Part shown: positions 1-9,157 of the stretch, piece by piece | Numbering within the stretch: position 1 is the first letter of the stretch | Layout of the letters: every line of letters begins with the position of its first letter | NCBI GenBank assembly: GCA_028565635.1 | Contig: JAOXYB010056501.1 | Span: forward strand, 1-11,093 | Source: Phoronis ovalis | Lineage: Eukaryota > Phoronida > Phoronidae | DNA: 11,093 bases | Direction: 5' to 3' | Translations under genes and position numbers: made by a program | Notes under the pieces: model-generated | The model's input: the letters and a program-made list of their open reading frames with translations, nothing else | The model's database searches: none | Told to the model about the DNA's origin: nothing

Positions 1-157
1 AGGTCAAACAATCAAAATCTCAACAACCACCTATTTCTGTGTGCAACCTGGCCTTTGCTAAAAGGCGTTTCTAGTTTACTATTAAGACTAAATTAATGTA
101 TTCTTATTGACTTCTAGTTGTTTTAACCTAGTATATTAATTTTAACCATTTTCCTAG
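1..157 (+). other. HS2ST intron, 3' part
   Basis: Sequence before the first recognised acceptor (ending at 157). It is AT-rich and contains no segment resembling the preceding HS2ST exon. It is read as the 3' end of an intron whose donor lies outside the window. Confidence 0.75.
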
Positions 158-243
158 GTCAGGTTTGTTGAGAACATAACTCATTGGAATGCAAAGAAAC
201 CTGCCCTTTATCATGGACATGTGGCATATTTAGAATTTGGCAG
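158..243 (+). CDS. HS2ST1: HS2ST coding exon with catalytic YHGH motif
   Basis: The acceptor is ttttcctag and the donor is cag|gttagt. The exon enters in phase 0 and leaves two bases (AG) for the next exon. It reads RFVENITHW, then [16 protein letters not shown] (173-181) matches the mammalian N127 glycosylation sequon. The two histidines at 212-220 match H140 and H142, the proposed catalytic residues of the mammalian enzyme. Confidence 0.93.
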
Positions 244-3200
244 GTTAGTTTATACCAGAACATAAAAAGTCTTTAAGAGCAGTGATCACACTGGCAGCAA
301 TTTATTAATCACTGATGGTTGTGACAAAATCCCCTTTTGCCTTCCTTACATGTATATACCCTTAACTAGTAAAACTTGTTTTGTTAAAATAATTAGCAGC
401 TATAGTGTTTTTGAAAGCCTTTCATCTCCCACCAGTAAATTTAAGGATTAACTTAACTGAGCAATACCAACTGTTCACCATTGTATGTAATATATATTAA
501 TAATCTCACATTTCTTTGGTTTAAAACTGTTACAGTTTCTATTTTTGTAGATTTGGTGTTTCAGATCGACCAATATATATAAACATTTTACGCAATCCTA
601 TTGAACGCCTTGTCTCTTATTATTATTTTGTTCGGAATGGTGATGACTTTAGACCTCATTTAAAACGACGGAAAGCGGGAGATAAAGAAGTAAGTTAATG
701 TTGCGCAACTGTTACTGGTAGTATTCACCAAGACATGCATTATGAGATGGGTTTCTTAATTTTTTAACAAAAATAAATAGGGATCCTAAAGAACATAGAC
801 AAAATTAAGACTGTCACTTTCTCCTTAACGGTTTAATTTTTTTTACCAAATGTACTGAATTGCGCATTCTGGTTTTAAAAAGTCTTTGGGCTTGATTTTC
901 AATCATACCAAATGAAGTTTGAAATTTTAATTTAATGATCTGTCAGACGGTACTTTATTAAAGTTGATGATTCGCAATAATCCAGCATCTTTTATTAATG
1001 TTGGCATTTGTGCCACCAAGACTGTATAAAACTCTCTCTGCTTTTACACAATTCACTTTATGTTCCTAGGGGGTTCTCAAAACCTATCATATCTCTAGGT
1101 CTAAGATTATGTTTAAATTTATGATTAAATTTAGACTATGTTTATTTAGACTTTGCATACAATTAAGGCAACGCTGATTCTTAACATTAATTGATATTAT
1201 ATTTAGCTTTTTACTGTAAACAATTTTGAAACTATACTTTGAAACACTAGCCCAATTTGCACTTCTGGAGCGCTTCATTATAAAGCGCTCTTTAATAAAG
1301 CACTTCAGCCTCTAATGTGTATGCGAATAAATCGCTTCAAGGGCATTAAAATAAAGCTCTTCAAACAAAAATTAATCCTCCCGAGGTGGATTAACTTTTT
1401 CCTGAAGCGCTTTATAAAAGTTTTAGCGACTTAACTTGCAAGTGTGGACACGAAGTGACTTCAGTTTGCTTTCTGCCATGACCTGATGTTTACCTGCGCA
1501 TGAGCAATTGATACTTCCGCTTTAATAGCATGCTGGCTTTTAGTTGGCGCAATTAAAATCTAAAAACTAAATGTATAAATTATAACTATAAGGTCATTGT
1601 ATACGACCATGTAACTGGAACTTGCAAAAATGTTTAAGACTTTCAGAGATTCTCAGTGTACGTATACGCATGAAATGCAACATTAGCCGCCATAGTGAAA
1701 TACATAAAACACCTCCTTGAACTAAAGAGCTCTGTATATCAGAAGTGCATCGATTAGAATAAAGCGCTTGGAGATATTTGAAGATAGAAGCGAATTAAAG
1801 CATGCCAGTGTGAATGGAAAGTGAAGCGCTTTATTATGAAGCGCTCCAAGTGTAAGTGTGAATTGGGCGACTGCTTGTTACAGTCTTTCTTATTTTTCAG
1901 ACTTTTGATCAGTGTGTAGCTAATGATGGTCCAGATTGTTCTCCTGAAGGACTCTGGATCCAGATTCCTTTCTTCTGTGGTCATCATTCAGATTGTTGGT
2001 AAGCCACTACAGGTCATCGAATAAAGTGACCGAAATTGTCAAGCTCTCATGCCACTGTTATGGGTGCAGTAATGGCTAGTTGTACCCCCAGCAGTAGGCT
2101 GTAGTTACTTTGGATTTACCCTGCAACCACCGCGTCCGTCACCGCCGAAACTTAAATCGTATATTACTCGCATAGTGACAATGAACCCTATTGATTTTGG
2201 GGTCATTCAGAACCAAAATGGCAGACTGGCGTCCACATTAAGCACGTCAAATTCACTGTTAATGGAATATATTTCAACAATGGAATGTGGTATCCATTTG
2301 AAACTAAACATTATATTACACTGTTTGTAAGATATAATGTCAGGGGGTTTATTGTTTTTCACATTATTCCTGTAATACTAAAGACTTTATGTAACATCAC
2401 TAACTATATTTTGTCACAGCTTGTAAGTAGATACTTTCAGACTTTATTCACTGGCTGCAAAATTTTGGAAGAGTCCATATTCATTCAAGGGTAATTAAAC
2501 TGGTATACAGTGATAATGACAATATCTTTTAATTGTTTTGTTCATAAAATGCTGAACAACTACCCTTAAACAAATTGTAATTCATCACAAGCATATCCCA
2601 AACCTGTATTTATTTATTTCAGTCTGTGTTAACATTAGAAATATTAAACTAAATAGAGGTTATTGGAAACTAAACATAAAATTTCTCAACAGTACTAAAC
2701 ATCTTAGAATCATTACAACCTCTTGTTTATGTTTTCAATATGCAACCACTTCTCACCAACTCTAAACCTCCCTAAGGCCAATCTCTCCAACATTTAACAT
2801 TCTCAGCTGGGGGTACACTCTCGGAGTTGTCTACAACTCGCCGAATGTCTAGTTAGAAGTATTGGAATCAAGGAACAATGTGTTGTTGACAGTACATTAT
2901 TTTAATTGTCATATAAATCTACTAGAATTACTTTTTTTAATTGCATACTTGAAGGAATCCAGCAATTTACTATTACACATTAAGGGTCAACGTTAATTAG
3001 CGGACTGGATGAATTTACAGAGTGGCGGACTGGCCAAGTAAAAAGAAACTAGCAACGAAAACAAAGCTAATAATTACCTGAATAATTATTATTTACACCA
3101 GATAAACTTATAATTATTTTGTAAAAATAAATTTATTTCTTGTAGTAGTAATAAGTTGCAATAATTGTATCATCGTCACATTTATCGGTTAGCTCTCATA

Positions 3201-4767
3201 ACCTCGCAAAAATCCAGACCAAAATCATGCTGTTAAGCTTTTGTTTTGTTAGTTTAAGCTTGTGAAGTTCGACGAAACAGGTTTCGATTTTTAAGCAACC
3301 CATTCCATTATCAAAAAAAAAAATTTTAGATGGGTATAAAGACAATTTACCGAATGAACCACAAGATGGACATGTGCAGCATTCGACACTGTTGTTGTTT
3401 CGATATATCAGTCGAGTCACGTGATAGTCATTTGGTTTAAAATTTTACTGATTTTGCCCCCATGAATTTTGCCTGGAAAAATGTGCAATTTGATACAGAA
3501 AATGTTCACAGGATCTATTGAAAGTTAAAAAAATGTGACAAACGCTTTGGTTGAACTTATTGGATATAATTTTTGGTACGTTTTATTTGCAAAAAATTAA
3601 AGTATGCTTTTTAACATAATGATTCTTCGGATTTTACTAAATTATAATCTAAGCATTGATTCTTTTGGTAATAAATATATTTAAGAAGACAGACCATGTA
3701 ATAATTAAATACTAAATTCGTTTGCTCCAGTAGTTTGTTACTTTAGTCCGTTGATTACCGTTGCCCCATATTAAGTATTATATCTATGATCCTAAAACTA
3801 TGTTTTGCAGGATGCCAGGAAATAAATGGGCACTGGAGCAAGCAAAACACAACCTTGTAAATAATTTCCTAGTTGTTGGTTTAACGGAAGAATTGGCTGA
3901 CTTTATAGCTGTGTTAGAAGTTATATTACCTCGCTATTTCCAAGGAGCTGTGAACTTATATAATTCAGGTATTCCTTTCATATTTCCGTTTTTCGTCCGT
4001 AAGAAACCAGAATGTGGTATCTTAGGAGGTACTGTTTTGACGAGATCCGTTACCCAGAAATATCTCTCTGGTAAGCTTCTGTTACCTTGTTACAGTCTTC
4101 AAATGTCTGCCAATTCTTTTTTAGTCGATAATGTTACACACTTTTGTGTGTGGTTCAAAACCTTTTTAACTTCTTGCCATTTATTCATATTGCTTGTATA
4201 GTCTATAGCAAGCATAATTAACATTTCTACCGTTTGCATCCCTGTGATATTGTTACTTGTTATATGTCATAAATAGCTAATAGTAAGAGAAACTGAATTT
4301 CACACAGCCTGTATTCGATCACATGTGTTTTGTGATTTGTGGTGATATTTTCTGCCAGCTTCTAATCCGAATGCTATAAAAAAGTCCAAATTCGACACAT
4401 TTTATTAGTGCCATAGATTTTTCCTGCGGTAGGCTAAATATACCTTTTTTGTGTACTATTGTAGGTATAAATTAAAGGAATGTTTTTAAGAATCTTAATT
4501 AATGGCAGTATAATAAACATCAATATAAAATGTATTCATATTACAGGTCATAAAACACATCTTCGGAAAACTTACAATAAACTTGCACCAAGTCCAGAAA
4601 CACTTGCAAAAATTCAAGAATCTGACATATGGTTGATGGAAAATGAATTCTATGAATTTGCAAGAGAGCATTTTCATTTCATTAAAAAACGAGCATTTGA
4701 TATGCAGGATGGGAATCTGGTTGAAAAAGGGCAGCACTTTATGTATGAAAAAATTCGTCCAAGGTGA
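158..4767 (+). CDS. HS2ST1: Heparan sulfate 2-O-sulfotransferase, C-terminal five coding exons (5' partial)
   Basis: Join of 158..243, 551..689, 1901..1998, 3811..3968 and 4547..4767. The family is a Golgi type II membrane enzyme that moves sulfate from PAPS to the 2-OH of iduronate (less often glucuronate) in heparan sulfate. The join gives 233 residues against about 356 in mammals, so the cytoplasmic tail, membrane anchor and 5'-phosphosulfate loop are encoded upstream of the window. Seen in order: an N-I-T sequon, the catalytic YHGH motif, the 3'-phosphate site [12 protein letters not shown], a basic KRRK segment, two cysteine pairs, the GLTEELADF region, HLRK, and the C-terminal MENEFYEFA and YEKI blocks. 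Intron phases are 2, 0, 2 and 1, all GT-AG. Every residue I recall as important in the mammalian enzyme (H140, H142, R164, S172, D181, R184, R189, R288) has a counterpart, so the gene looks functional. The family assignment was made by memory of the mammalian protein. Confidence 0.95.
244..550 (+). other. HS2ST intron (307 bp, phase 2)
   Basis: Bounded by GTTAGT and a pyrimidine-rich TTTTTGTAG. I see nothing else in it beyond AT-rich sequence. Confidence 0.9.
551..689 (+). CDS. HS2ST1: HS2ST coding exon with 3'-phosphate (PAPS) binding site
   Basis: The acceptor is tatttttgtag and the donor is gaa|gtaagt. The first base completes an Arg codon, followed by 46 whole codons. The exon encodes [20 protein letters not shown], then [21 protein letters not shown]. 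The Arg at 591-593 and Ser at 615-617 are the 3'-phosphoadenosine contacts (mammalian R164 and S172). The Arg at 666-668 matches R189, linked to uronic acid choice. The residue after the first Arg is Asn where mammals have Asp. Confidence 0.95.
1245..1289 (+). repeat. Left terminal inverted repeat of the transposon
   Basis: Pairs with 1825-1873. Shared blocks are GCCCAATT, CACTT and GGAGCGCTTCAT followed by ATAAAGCGCT. It contains two AGCGCT palindromes. Confidence 0.8.
1294..1415. repeat. Subterminal array of a 14-bp motif (AATAAAGCGCTTCA-like)
   Basis: Direct copies occur at 1294-1307 (AATAAAGCACTTCA), 1326-1339 (AATAAATCGCTTCA) and 1350-1363 (AATAAAGCTCTTCA). An inverted 13-bp copy lies at 1403-1415. 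Near the other end are 1758-1771 (last two bases differ) and an exact inverted copy at 1822-1835. Such clustered subterminal motifs are typical transposase-binding sites; that role is inferred. Confidence 0.65.
1372..1394. repeat. Palindrome inside the transposon
   Basis: TTAATCC, T, CC, a CGA centre, GG, T, GGATTAA. Nine pairs form with one T-T mismatch and a 3-nt loop. The function is unknown. Confidence 0.7.
1825..1873 (-). repeat. Right terminal inverted repeat of the transposon
   Basis: Reverse complement matches 1245-1289 with scattered substitutions and one small insertion. Its outer end is 27 bp from the HS2ST exon at 1901. Confidence 0.8.
1901..1998 (+). CDS. HS2ST1: HS2ST coding exon with two cysteine pairs
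   Basis: The acceptor is ttatttttcag and the donor is ttg|gtaagc. It encodes TFDQC, a loop to [15 protein letters not shown], then GHHSDC and the first two bases of a Trp codon. Cysteine spacing (8 residues, then 6) equals the two mammalian disulfides C201-C209 and C222-C228. The acceptor lies 27 bp after the end of the intronic transposon. Confidence 0.95.
2030..2260. repeat. Possible dispersed-repeat remnant in the intron
   Basis: This segment is more GC-rich than its surroundings. It contains CCTATTGATTTTGGGGTCA (2188-2206), a phrase I associate from memory with interspersed repeats in several marine animal genomes. No terminal repeats or coding frame define its edges, so the limits are approximate. 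Confidence 0.3.
2821..2844. repeat. Small hairpin in intron
   Basis: GAGTTGT, CT, ACAACTC is a 7-bp perfect inverted repeat, flanked by TCG and CCGA that can extend the stem with bulges. Just upstream, GCTGGGGGTACA (2806-2817) is the inverted copy of 2081-2092. Confidence 0.45.
3811..3968 (+). CDS. HS2ST1: HS2ST coding exon, GLTEELADF region
   Basis: The acceptor is atgttttgcag and the donor is tcag|gtattc. The first base completes the Trp codon of the previous exon and the last base starts a Gly codon. It encodes [17 protein letters not shown], then [20 protein letters not shown] and [14 protein letters not shown], collinear with the mammalian enzyme. An open frame continues both upstream (Met at 3761) and downstream into the introns to 4201, but those parts show no family similarity and lie beyond good splice sites. 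Confidence 0.93.
3969..4546 (+). other. HS2ST intron (578 bp, phase 1)
   Basis: Bounded by GTATTC and TTCATATTACAG. The upstream frame stays open for about 230 bp into it (to 4201), but the encoded residues do not match the family. Nothing else is recognised. Confidence 0.88.
4547..4767 (+). CDS. HS2ST1: HS2ST terminal coding exon
   Basis: The acceptor is ttcatattacag. Two bases complete the Gly codon, then 72 codons and TGA. It encodes [20 protein letters not shown], then [20 protein letters not shown] and ends FMYEKIRPR. The Arg of HLRK (4564-4566) matches mammalian R288, implicated in substrate recognition. The C-terminus ends at nearly the same point as the mammalian protein, so it is complete. 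An in-frame Met at 4480 lies in the intron and is not a start. Confidence 0.95.
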
Positions 4768-6131
4768 TTGCTTTTATTAGGTCAGATGCAGAATATTGAG
4801 AGAGGAACCATATTACAAATTGTAAGACTGATAGCTTGCAACTTTGACTTGTTTACTCTAATTCTACCTTCATTCCCATGATGGACAGAAGTCTCCAAAG
4901 TATTAACATAGTTTCTAGCTCACATAATTCACAATTCGTTTCACACTTTAAACTTTCCAATTGATGTTTTCATAAGGAGTGGTCATGAATTTGTGTATCC
5001 AAATAGGAATCCTATCATTACCTATGGATATTTTGTATTACACTTTCTCAGTGTAACATGCATGTTTTTATGGAAGAGGTAGTTGATTCCATGTCCAACC
5101 ATGTATAGATGGTGATTACCATTAGTCCAGTGTAATAACACTTTTAATTTTGATTAAGTGTTAAAATATCTTCTGATCAGTGCAACAGATTCTTCAGTAG
5201 TTCAGTTAAAAAGTTATTTCATTCGGTATAATTATGTGTTTCTTTTTACTGATTTTTTGCAACATTAAATGTTTTAATTTGTTTTGTTATTATGATATAC
5301 ATGTAGGCTGGCACTATAAATTTTAAAACCATGGTCGTGATTTTTTTTACTGCCTTATCACTGTAAAACCAGGTCTAAGTCGAAATTTATTTTTATTTCA
5401 AAACTTCAGATATACATTTCCAAATGCTTCTGTTGACTTTTCAATGTTTACTTTTTTTTACAGGAAAAGTTAAGAAATAGTTTTAAGAGCAAAAAGTCGA
5501 TTTATATCCATTTTAATCAAGCTTTAGTTTGATTTTAAAAAGACTACATTTTTACAATCTTAACTAGCTTGACATCAGTAATTTCTAGTAAAATTTGTAT
5601 AACTTTGTAAAAGAACTAAAGAAGTGTTTTCATTTACCATGACTTCAAATATTATAGTTTTGACATTCTGACATATTGCTAAACAGTATTTTAAGTTAAA
5701 TATTTTTAAGTACATTTAGTATTTTTCTTTTTATAGCTAAGAAAACATGTTATGCACACATAATGTTATTGTTAATTAGATTTTTTTTACATGTAGCCAG
5801 ATGTCTCTTTGTTAGAAGACATATATTTTATTTCGTTATCTGATTGTTTTGATTGTAAGCCATAAATTAGTAGGAATTGAAAATAATGTGAATGACACTG
5901 TAGCATCGGGCAATCCATGCAGTTTATATATTGTATATTCCATCTACCTCCAAGAAAGTGGTAGCACACTATAAAGATGTGTATACGATTCCTAGTGGGT
6001 AATCCTAGTCAGTTCTGTTGTAATTATGCATTTATAAATATTTTGGATGAATTTATCTGGATGTTTATGCTTTAGGCCAAATCTTTACTGGATTTATCTG
6101 TACCCTTGACAATGCTTCACTAGAAAGTTAG

Positions 6132-6137
6132 AATAAA
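6132..6137 (+). terminator. Candidate HS2ST polyadenylation signal
   Basis: AATAAA is followed within 15-35 bases by GT-rich sequence (gtgtatttgtgatag), the usual layout of a cleavage site. Confidence 0.5.
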
Positions 6138-6332
6138 AATAGGTTAATAGTGTATTTGTGATAGACATTTGGTTCATTTTAATTGGAGTTATAATTTACT
6201 CAACAGTTTATTTTTTAGAAAAATGTTTACTTAGCACATAAGTCTCTGCATAAAGCTATTTAGAATGCAAAATTACCAATTTGAAAATATATCTGTTTTT
6301 TATTTGAACTGTTATTAATGTAAAAGTTAGTT

Positions 6333-6368
6333 AGTGCAATAAATATTTATGAGATTGTAATTTCAGTT
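6333..6368 (+). repeat. Direct repeat, copy 1
   Basis: Matches 7692-7727 at 33 of 36 positions (shared core TATGAGATTGTAATTTCA). Weaker similarity extends about 40 bp upstream of both copies (ATCT-TTT-ATTT-AA-TG-TAT), which suggests an old duplication or two copies of one repeat family. Confidence 0.7.
6338..6343 (+). terminator. Second candidate HS2ST polyadenylation signal
   Basis: AATAAA lies inside the 36-bp direct repeat at 6333-6368. T/G-rich sequence (ctgtaatgtgtttta) follows about 40 bases later. The other repeat copy has AATTAA here and so lacks the hexamer. Confidence 0.4.
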
Positions 6369-6400
6369 AATGTACCGTACCTGTAATGTGTTTTATTTTG

Positions 6401-7826
6401 AAAAGTTTCTCCGTATTGTAATTCACCCCATGGCAAATTGAAAATCCTATTTGAGTGGAGAATGTAGAAATGTGAGCGTCATTATCTACACTCTTCATCA
6501 GAACGACATTAGACAATTACTGCTCTCTATTAAACTTTAAAACGATATTGAATGTATAATTGGTGGTTTGAATGGATTATTCACTCCTGATAATAGTAAT
6601 GAAAAGCAGACTAGTATACTTTTAGTTCTATAAAAAAAATCATCTATCCTATTGCAAAATTGTAATATTATCCTCGTGCAAAAATTCTTTTTAACTAGAC
6701 CGTATTACATATTTCATTGGTATATCATGTCAATCCTCATTTTCAAAATTTACATCAAAGTTCAAAGATCACAAAATTTTACGTGATTAAAATGAAAAGA
6801 TAGACATGTAAAAGGATACATTATTGCAAAGGCTATAGTATAATGTTAATGCATTCAAAGGCAAAAAGTTGCAATTCTCATGGTCTGATAAGCGTCCATT
6901 TTGGGAGAAAATTGTTTTGTGACCATTGTTGATGTTTTGGTCAAAATTCTTAAATTTCATAAACATTCAAAAACAAAACAAATGTATGTACGGTAGCTAT
7001 GATTTTAGAATGTATAATTGTAGTGTTCTTAGGTTAAAGTGCAGGATCTGAACAGTTCAGCATGATGTTTTGTAGACATGATATACAGTTTCTCACCAGA
7101 TGGTGGATACAGTGACATTCTAGAACATGACCTACTAGTTATATGATGAATATGGGGATGAAAATGGGTTACATTTTCACAAAGAAATTCCTCGACTTTG
7201 ACATTTTTAACAAAATCCAAATCCGTTGGGTTCTTTTTTTGGAGCAAAAAGTTAGAAATTGTCCTCAATCTTTTTAAGTAAAACCCCTAAAAATGGATCC
7301 TTCCTTTTTTAGCGAAAATTTTGAAAATGAGTCCATTTTGGAGAACTAACACAGAGTTTGGATGGCAAACTCCATCTAAAAAAGTCAGTACCCCAGGGAT
7401 GTTTAACTAGTTCGTCCAACTGACTTTACAGGTAATCTACAGGATAAAAGATGATACCCTGCAACTTTCAAAGAGGAAGTTCGTCACTTCAAGATTCGCC
7501 AAAGATGAGCTCAGTTTAAGGCCAAAACATGAAAAACTGAAAATTTGATGGAAAAGTTTAAAATAAAATCAAATGTCATTGAGAGGTCATCCAAATGTTA
7601 CACAGGTCCATAGCAGTAATTTTTTACTTTAGTCAAAAGGCATCTATTTCATTTAAATTGATATAAAATATGACCTTAGGACAAATTTAGCAGTGCAATT
7701 AATATCTATGAGATTGTAATTTCACTTCTTGTTCAAGTCGCATATTCTAAATTTTGAACAATCTTTGTCAAGGAACACAGTAGGCAACAAAAATTCTATG
7801 CTACCCTCCAACTTGAGCATGAATAT
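6401..7826. other. Convergent intergenic spacer, no gene seen
   Basis: AT-rich sequence with frequent stops in all frames. The longest frame (minus strand, 7029-7268) resembles nothing I know. A small hairpin (GAGTTT, 7-nt loop, AAACTC) lies at 7354-7372. The segment around 7200-7550 has short similar phrases (gtccattttgg at 6894 and 7331) that could be worn repeat copies. Confidence 0.6.
7692..7727 (+). repeat. Direct repeat, copy 2
   Basis: Partner of 6333-6368, 1359 bp downstream in the same orientation, with three substitutions. Confidence 0.7.
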
Positions 7827-8165
7827 TGCATGCATGGGTGCTGGCCAGTCTGAATAAATCTGTTTGTGTTTCATACCTTCTCAACTAACATTTGAGCTCG
7901 ACTGCCTTTTAAAAATTTTGTTTATTATCTCGAAATGCAAATATGTTAATAGGTATAACAGTGGGCTGAGCGGGTAGCTAGTTAAATAGATCAATTTCAC
8001 ACAGAAAATTTGATCTCGATTTGTCAAAAGTTTAAAGACATATATACTCATTTCGCTCTTGTTAAATTAAAGGCATATAACAACAGTTTACCTTCTCAAC
8101 TAACGTGTGTATAGAACACTAACCGATAGAATTATATTCAGACTGGGTCAGGCATGCATGATTTG
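7827..8165. repeat. Degraded repeat region with imperfect inverted ends
   Basis: TTGCATGCATG...CCAGTCTGAATAAAT (7827-7859) is an imperfect inverted copy of 8131-8163. Inside are two exact direct copies of ACCTTCTCAACTAAC (7875-7889 and 8090-8104). Between them, 7961-8025 has a weak resemblance to a tRNA-type split promoter. It may be an old MITE or SINE; the edges and class are uncertain. Confidence 0.4.
7961..8025 (+). other. Possible tRNA-derived SINE head (weak)
   Basis: GTGGGCTGAGCGGGTAGCTA resembles the 5' end and A box of a tRNA. TCTCGATTTG about 45 bases later has only the TCGATT core of a B box. No cloverleaf can be drawn with confidence, so this is not a tRNA gene. Confidence 0.25.
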
Positions 8166-9157
8166 TTCACTCCTTAGTGAATTGCATAGTAATAAAAAAG
8201 ACATACATTTTCAGAGCTGTATAAAAGAATATCTATTCCACGCAAAATTGTAAGTATGATATACAAAGAAATCTTTTAATAAATATTTACATACTTCACA
8301 AATGATATGTTATTCTTTTCAAAATTTACACCAATGCCTTCCAATAAGTCGGAATAATTCAATTCAGAGATCATGAAGTTGGATTTATTGCAGACTAATT
8401 AATGTAATTTAATTTCTTTCATGATCAGAATGATAATGTGGATTACATAATATTTACTCAACTTTTTAACAGTAACATCTAAAAAGCATCCGTAGCACAC
8501 ACGGTCTTCTGGAATAACTTATTTTAAAGTAAGACAAAATTCTATTGTCAGGTTAGGGTCAGCTGTTAATGTTGGGAAATTCACACATTACAACTGCAAC
8601 CAGTCTTCTGACATTATCATAGCAAGGATGCAATACTGCAACTACAACAGTTTTACTAATCAACATCTGAAATGTTGTAGTTATTATTATGTAAAACTAT
8701 CCTGTACTGAAGTCGAACAAATTTATATTGCATCATTTTGTTTCATAACGAAGTCAATAAAGCAAAGATGTTTGACTCGTAACAATTAGCTGCATGATGT
8801 TATGATGTTGACAAAAAACATCGTTGGAGTATTTGTTACAATACAAAATCTGCTTAAATCCCACATATACTTAATAAAATATATCTGACTATTATACGGT
8901 GTACAACTTCTGGCAGGACACTTTTTACACCCACACATATTAATTGCAGTAAAGAAAATATCACGGCATTCAGTAAAAAATGCTATTATTAATATTTTTA
9001 ATCATCTGTTGTTCATATTTTTTTTGGCATTTCCTATAAAACTCAGTTTATTTTAACAGTTATAATAGCATAATCCTCCTTACAAGGAAATAACAGTCAG
9101 TCCAGAATCCATAGTGTTACCAGGATTTCACGAAATATTACAACATCTGGTTAACTG
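8166..9157 (-). other. Intergenic spacer and MEGF8 3' UTR (approximate)
   Basis: AT-rich sequence downstream of the MEGF8 stop on the minus strand. It starts with a short hairpin (TTCACT, cctt, AGTGAA; 8166-8181). AATAAA hexamers on the minus strand occur at 9047-9052 and 8384-8389. No coding frame is convincing. Confidence 0.5.
9047..9052 (-). terminator. Candidate MEGF8 polyadenylation signal
   Basis: AATAAA on the minus strand, about 105 bases past the TGA. Downstream sequence is not clearly GT-rich, so a distal site (for example 8384-8389) may be used instead. Confidence 0.35.

Larger units (their letters stand above)
1245..1873. mobile_element. Non-autonomous DNA transposon (MITE-like, 629 bp)
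   Basis: The two ends are imperfect inverted repeats of about 45-49 bp. The left end begins CACTAGCCCAATTTGCACTT. The right end, reverse-complemented, begins CAGTCGCCCAATTCACACTT. Both continue into GGAGCGCTTCAT(T/A)ATAAAGCGCT, and the right copy has an extra four or so bases before that block. The interior holds no transposase-like frame, so it would depend on an enzyme made elsewhere. It also has repeated subterminal motifs and a central palindrome. The CA(G/C)T terminus and subterminal repeats recall hAT elements, but the flanking 8-mers (ctttgaaa and cttgttac) agree at only 4 of 8 positions, so no target-site duplication is established and the superfamily is open. Confidence 0.75.
690..1900 (+). 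other. HS2ST intron (1211 bp, phase 0) carrying a transposon
   Basis: Bounded by GTAAGT and TTATTTTTCAG. The first 555 bp are unremarkable AT-rich sequence. The second half is occupied by the inverted-repeat element at 1245-1873. Short open frames on the minus strand here are chance frames in intron and transposon sequence. Confidence 0.9.
1999..3810 (+). other. HS2ST intron (1812 bp, phase 2)
   Basis: Bounded by GTAAGC and TGTTTTGCAG. The first 260 bp are less AT-rich and look like a repeat remnant. A hairpin lies at 2821-2844. A minus-strand cysteine-containing frame at 3196-3420 and a plus-strand frame at 2285-2494 show nothing I can assign. The remainder is AT-rich with no recognisable element. 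Confidence 0.9.
4768..6400 (+). other. HS2ST 3' UTR (approximate extent)
   Basis: Non-coding AT-rich sequence after the TGA. The first canonical AATAAA that I find downstream is at 6132, followed by another at 6338, which would give a 3' UTR of roughly 1.4 or 1.6 kb. An earlier non-canonical site such as ATTAAA near 5264 is also possible. The end point is an estimate. Confidence 0.5.

Noticed and set aside
1754-1987. Minus-strand 77-codon frame
   Set aside because: Antisense across the transposon end and an HS2ST exon; not a gene.
3196-3420. Minus-strand cysteine-containing frame, possible transposase zinc-finger remnant
   Set aside because: C-x2-C and a CF...H pattern caught the eye, but spacing does not fit a known finger and nothing nearby extends it.
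3761-4201. Stand-alone 146-codon plus-strand gene
   Set aside because: Only 3811-3968 matches HS2ST; both ends run past consensus splice sites into intron with no family similarity.
4495-4737. Minus-strand 80-codon frame
   Set aside because: Antisense to the HS2ST terminal exon; no recognisable family.
4480-4767. Independent start codon at 4480 for a short protein
   Set aside because: The Met and next 22 codons lie before the acceptor at 4546; the matching residues begin at the exon.
7029-7268. Minus-strand 79-codon frame in the spacer
   Set aside because: Composition and lack of any familiar motif or splice support suggest chance.
7961-8025. A functional tRNA gene
   Set aside because: The B box is degraded and no cloverleaf or anticodon arm can be drawn.
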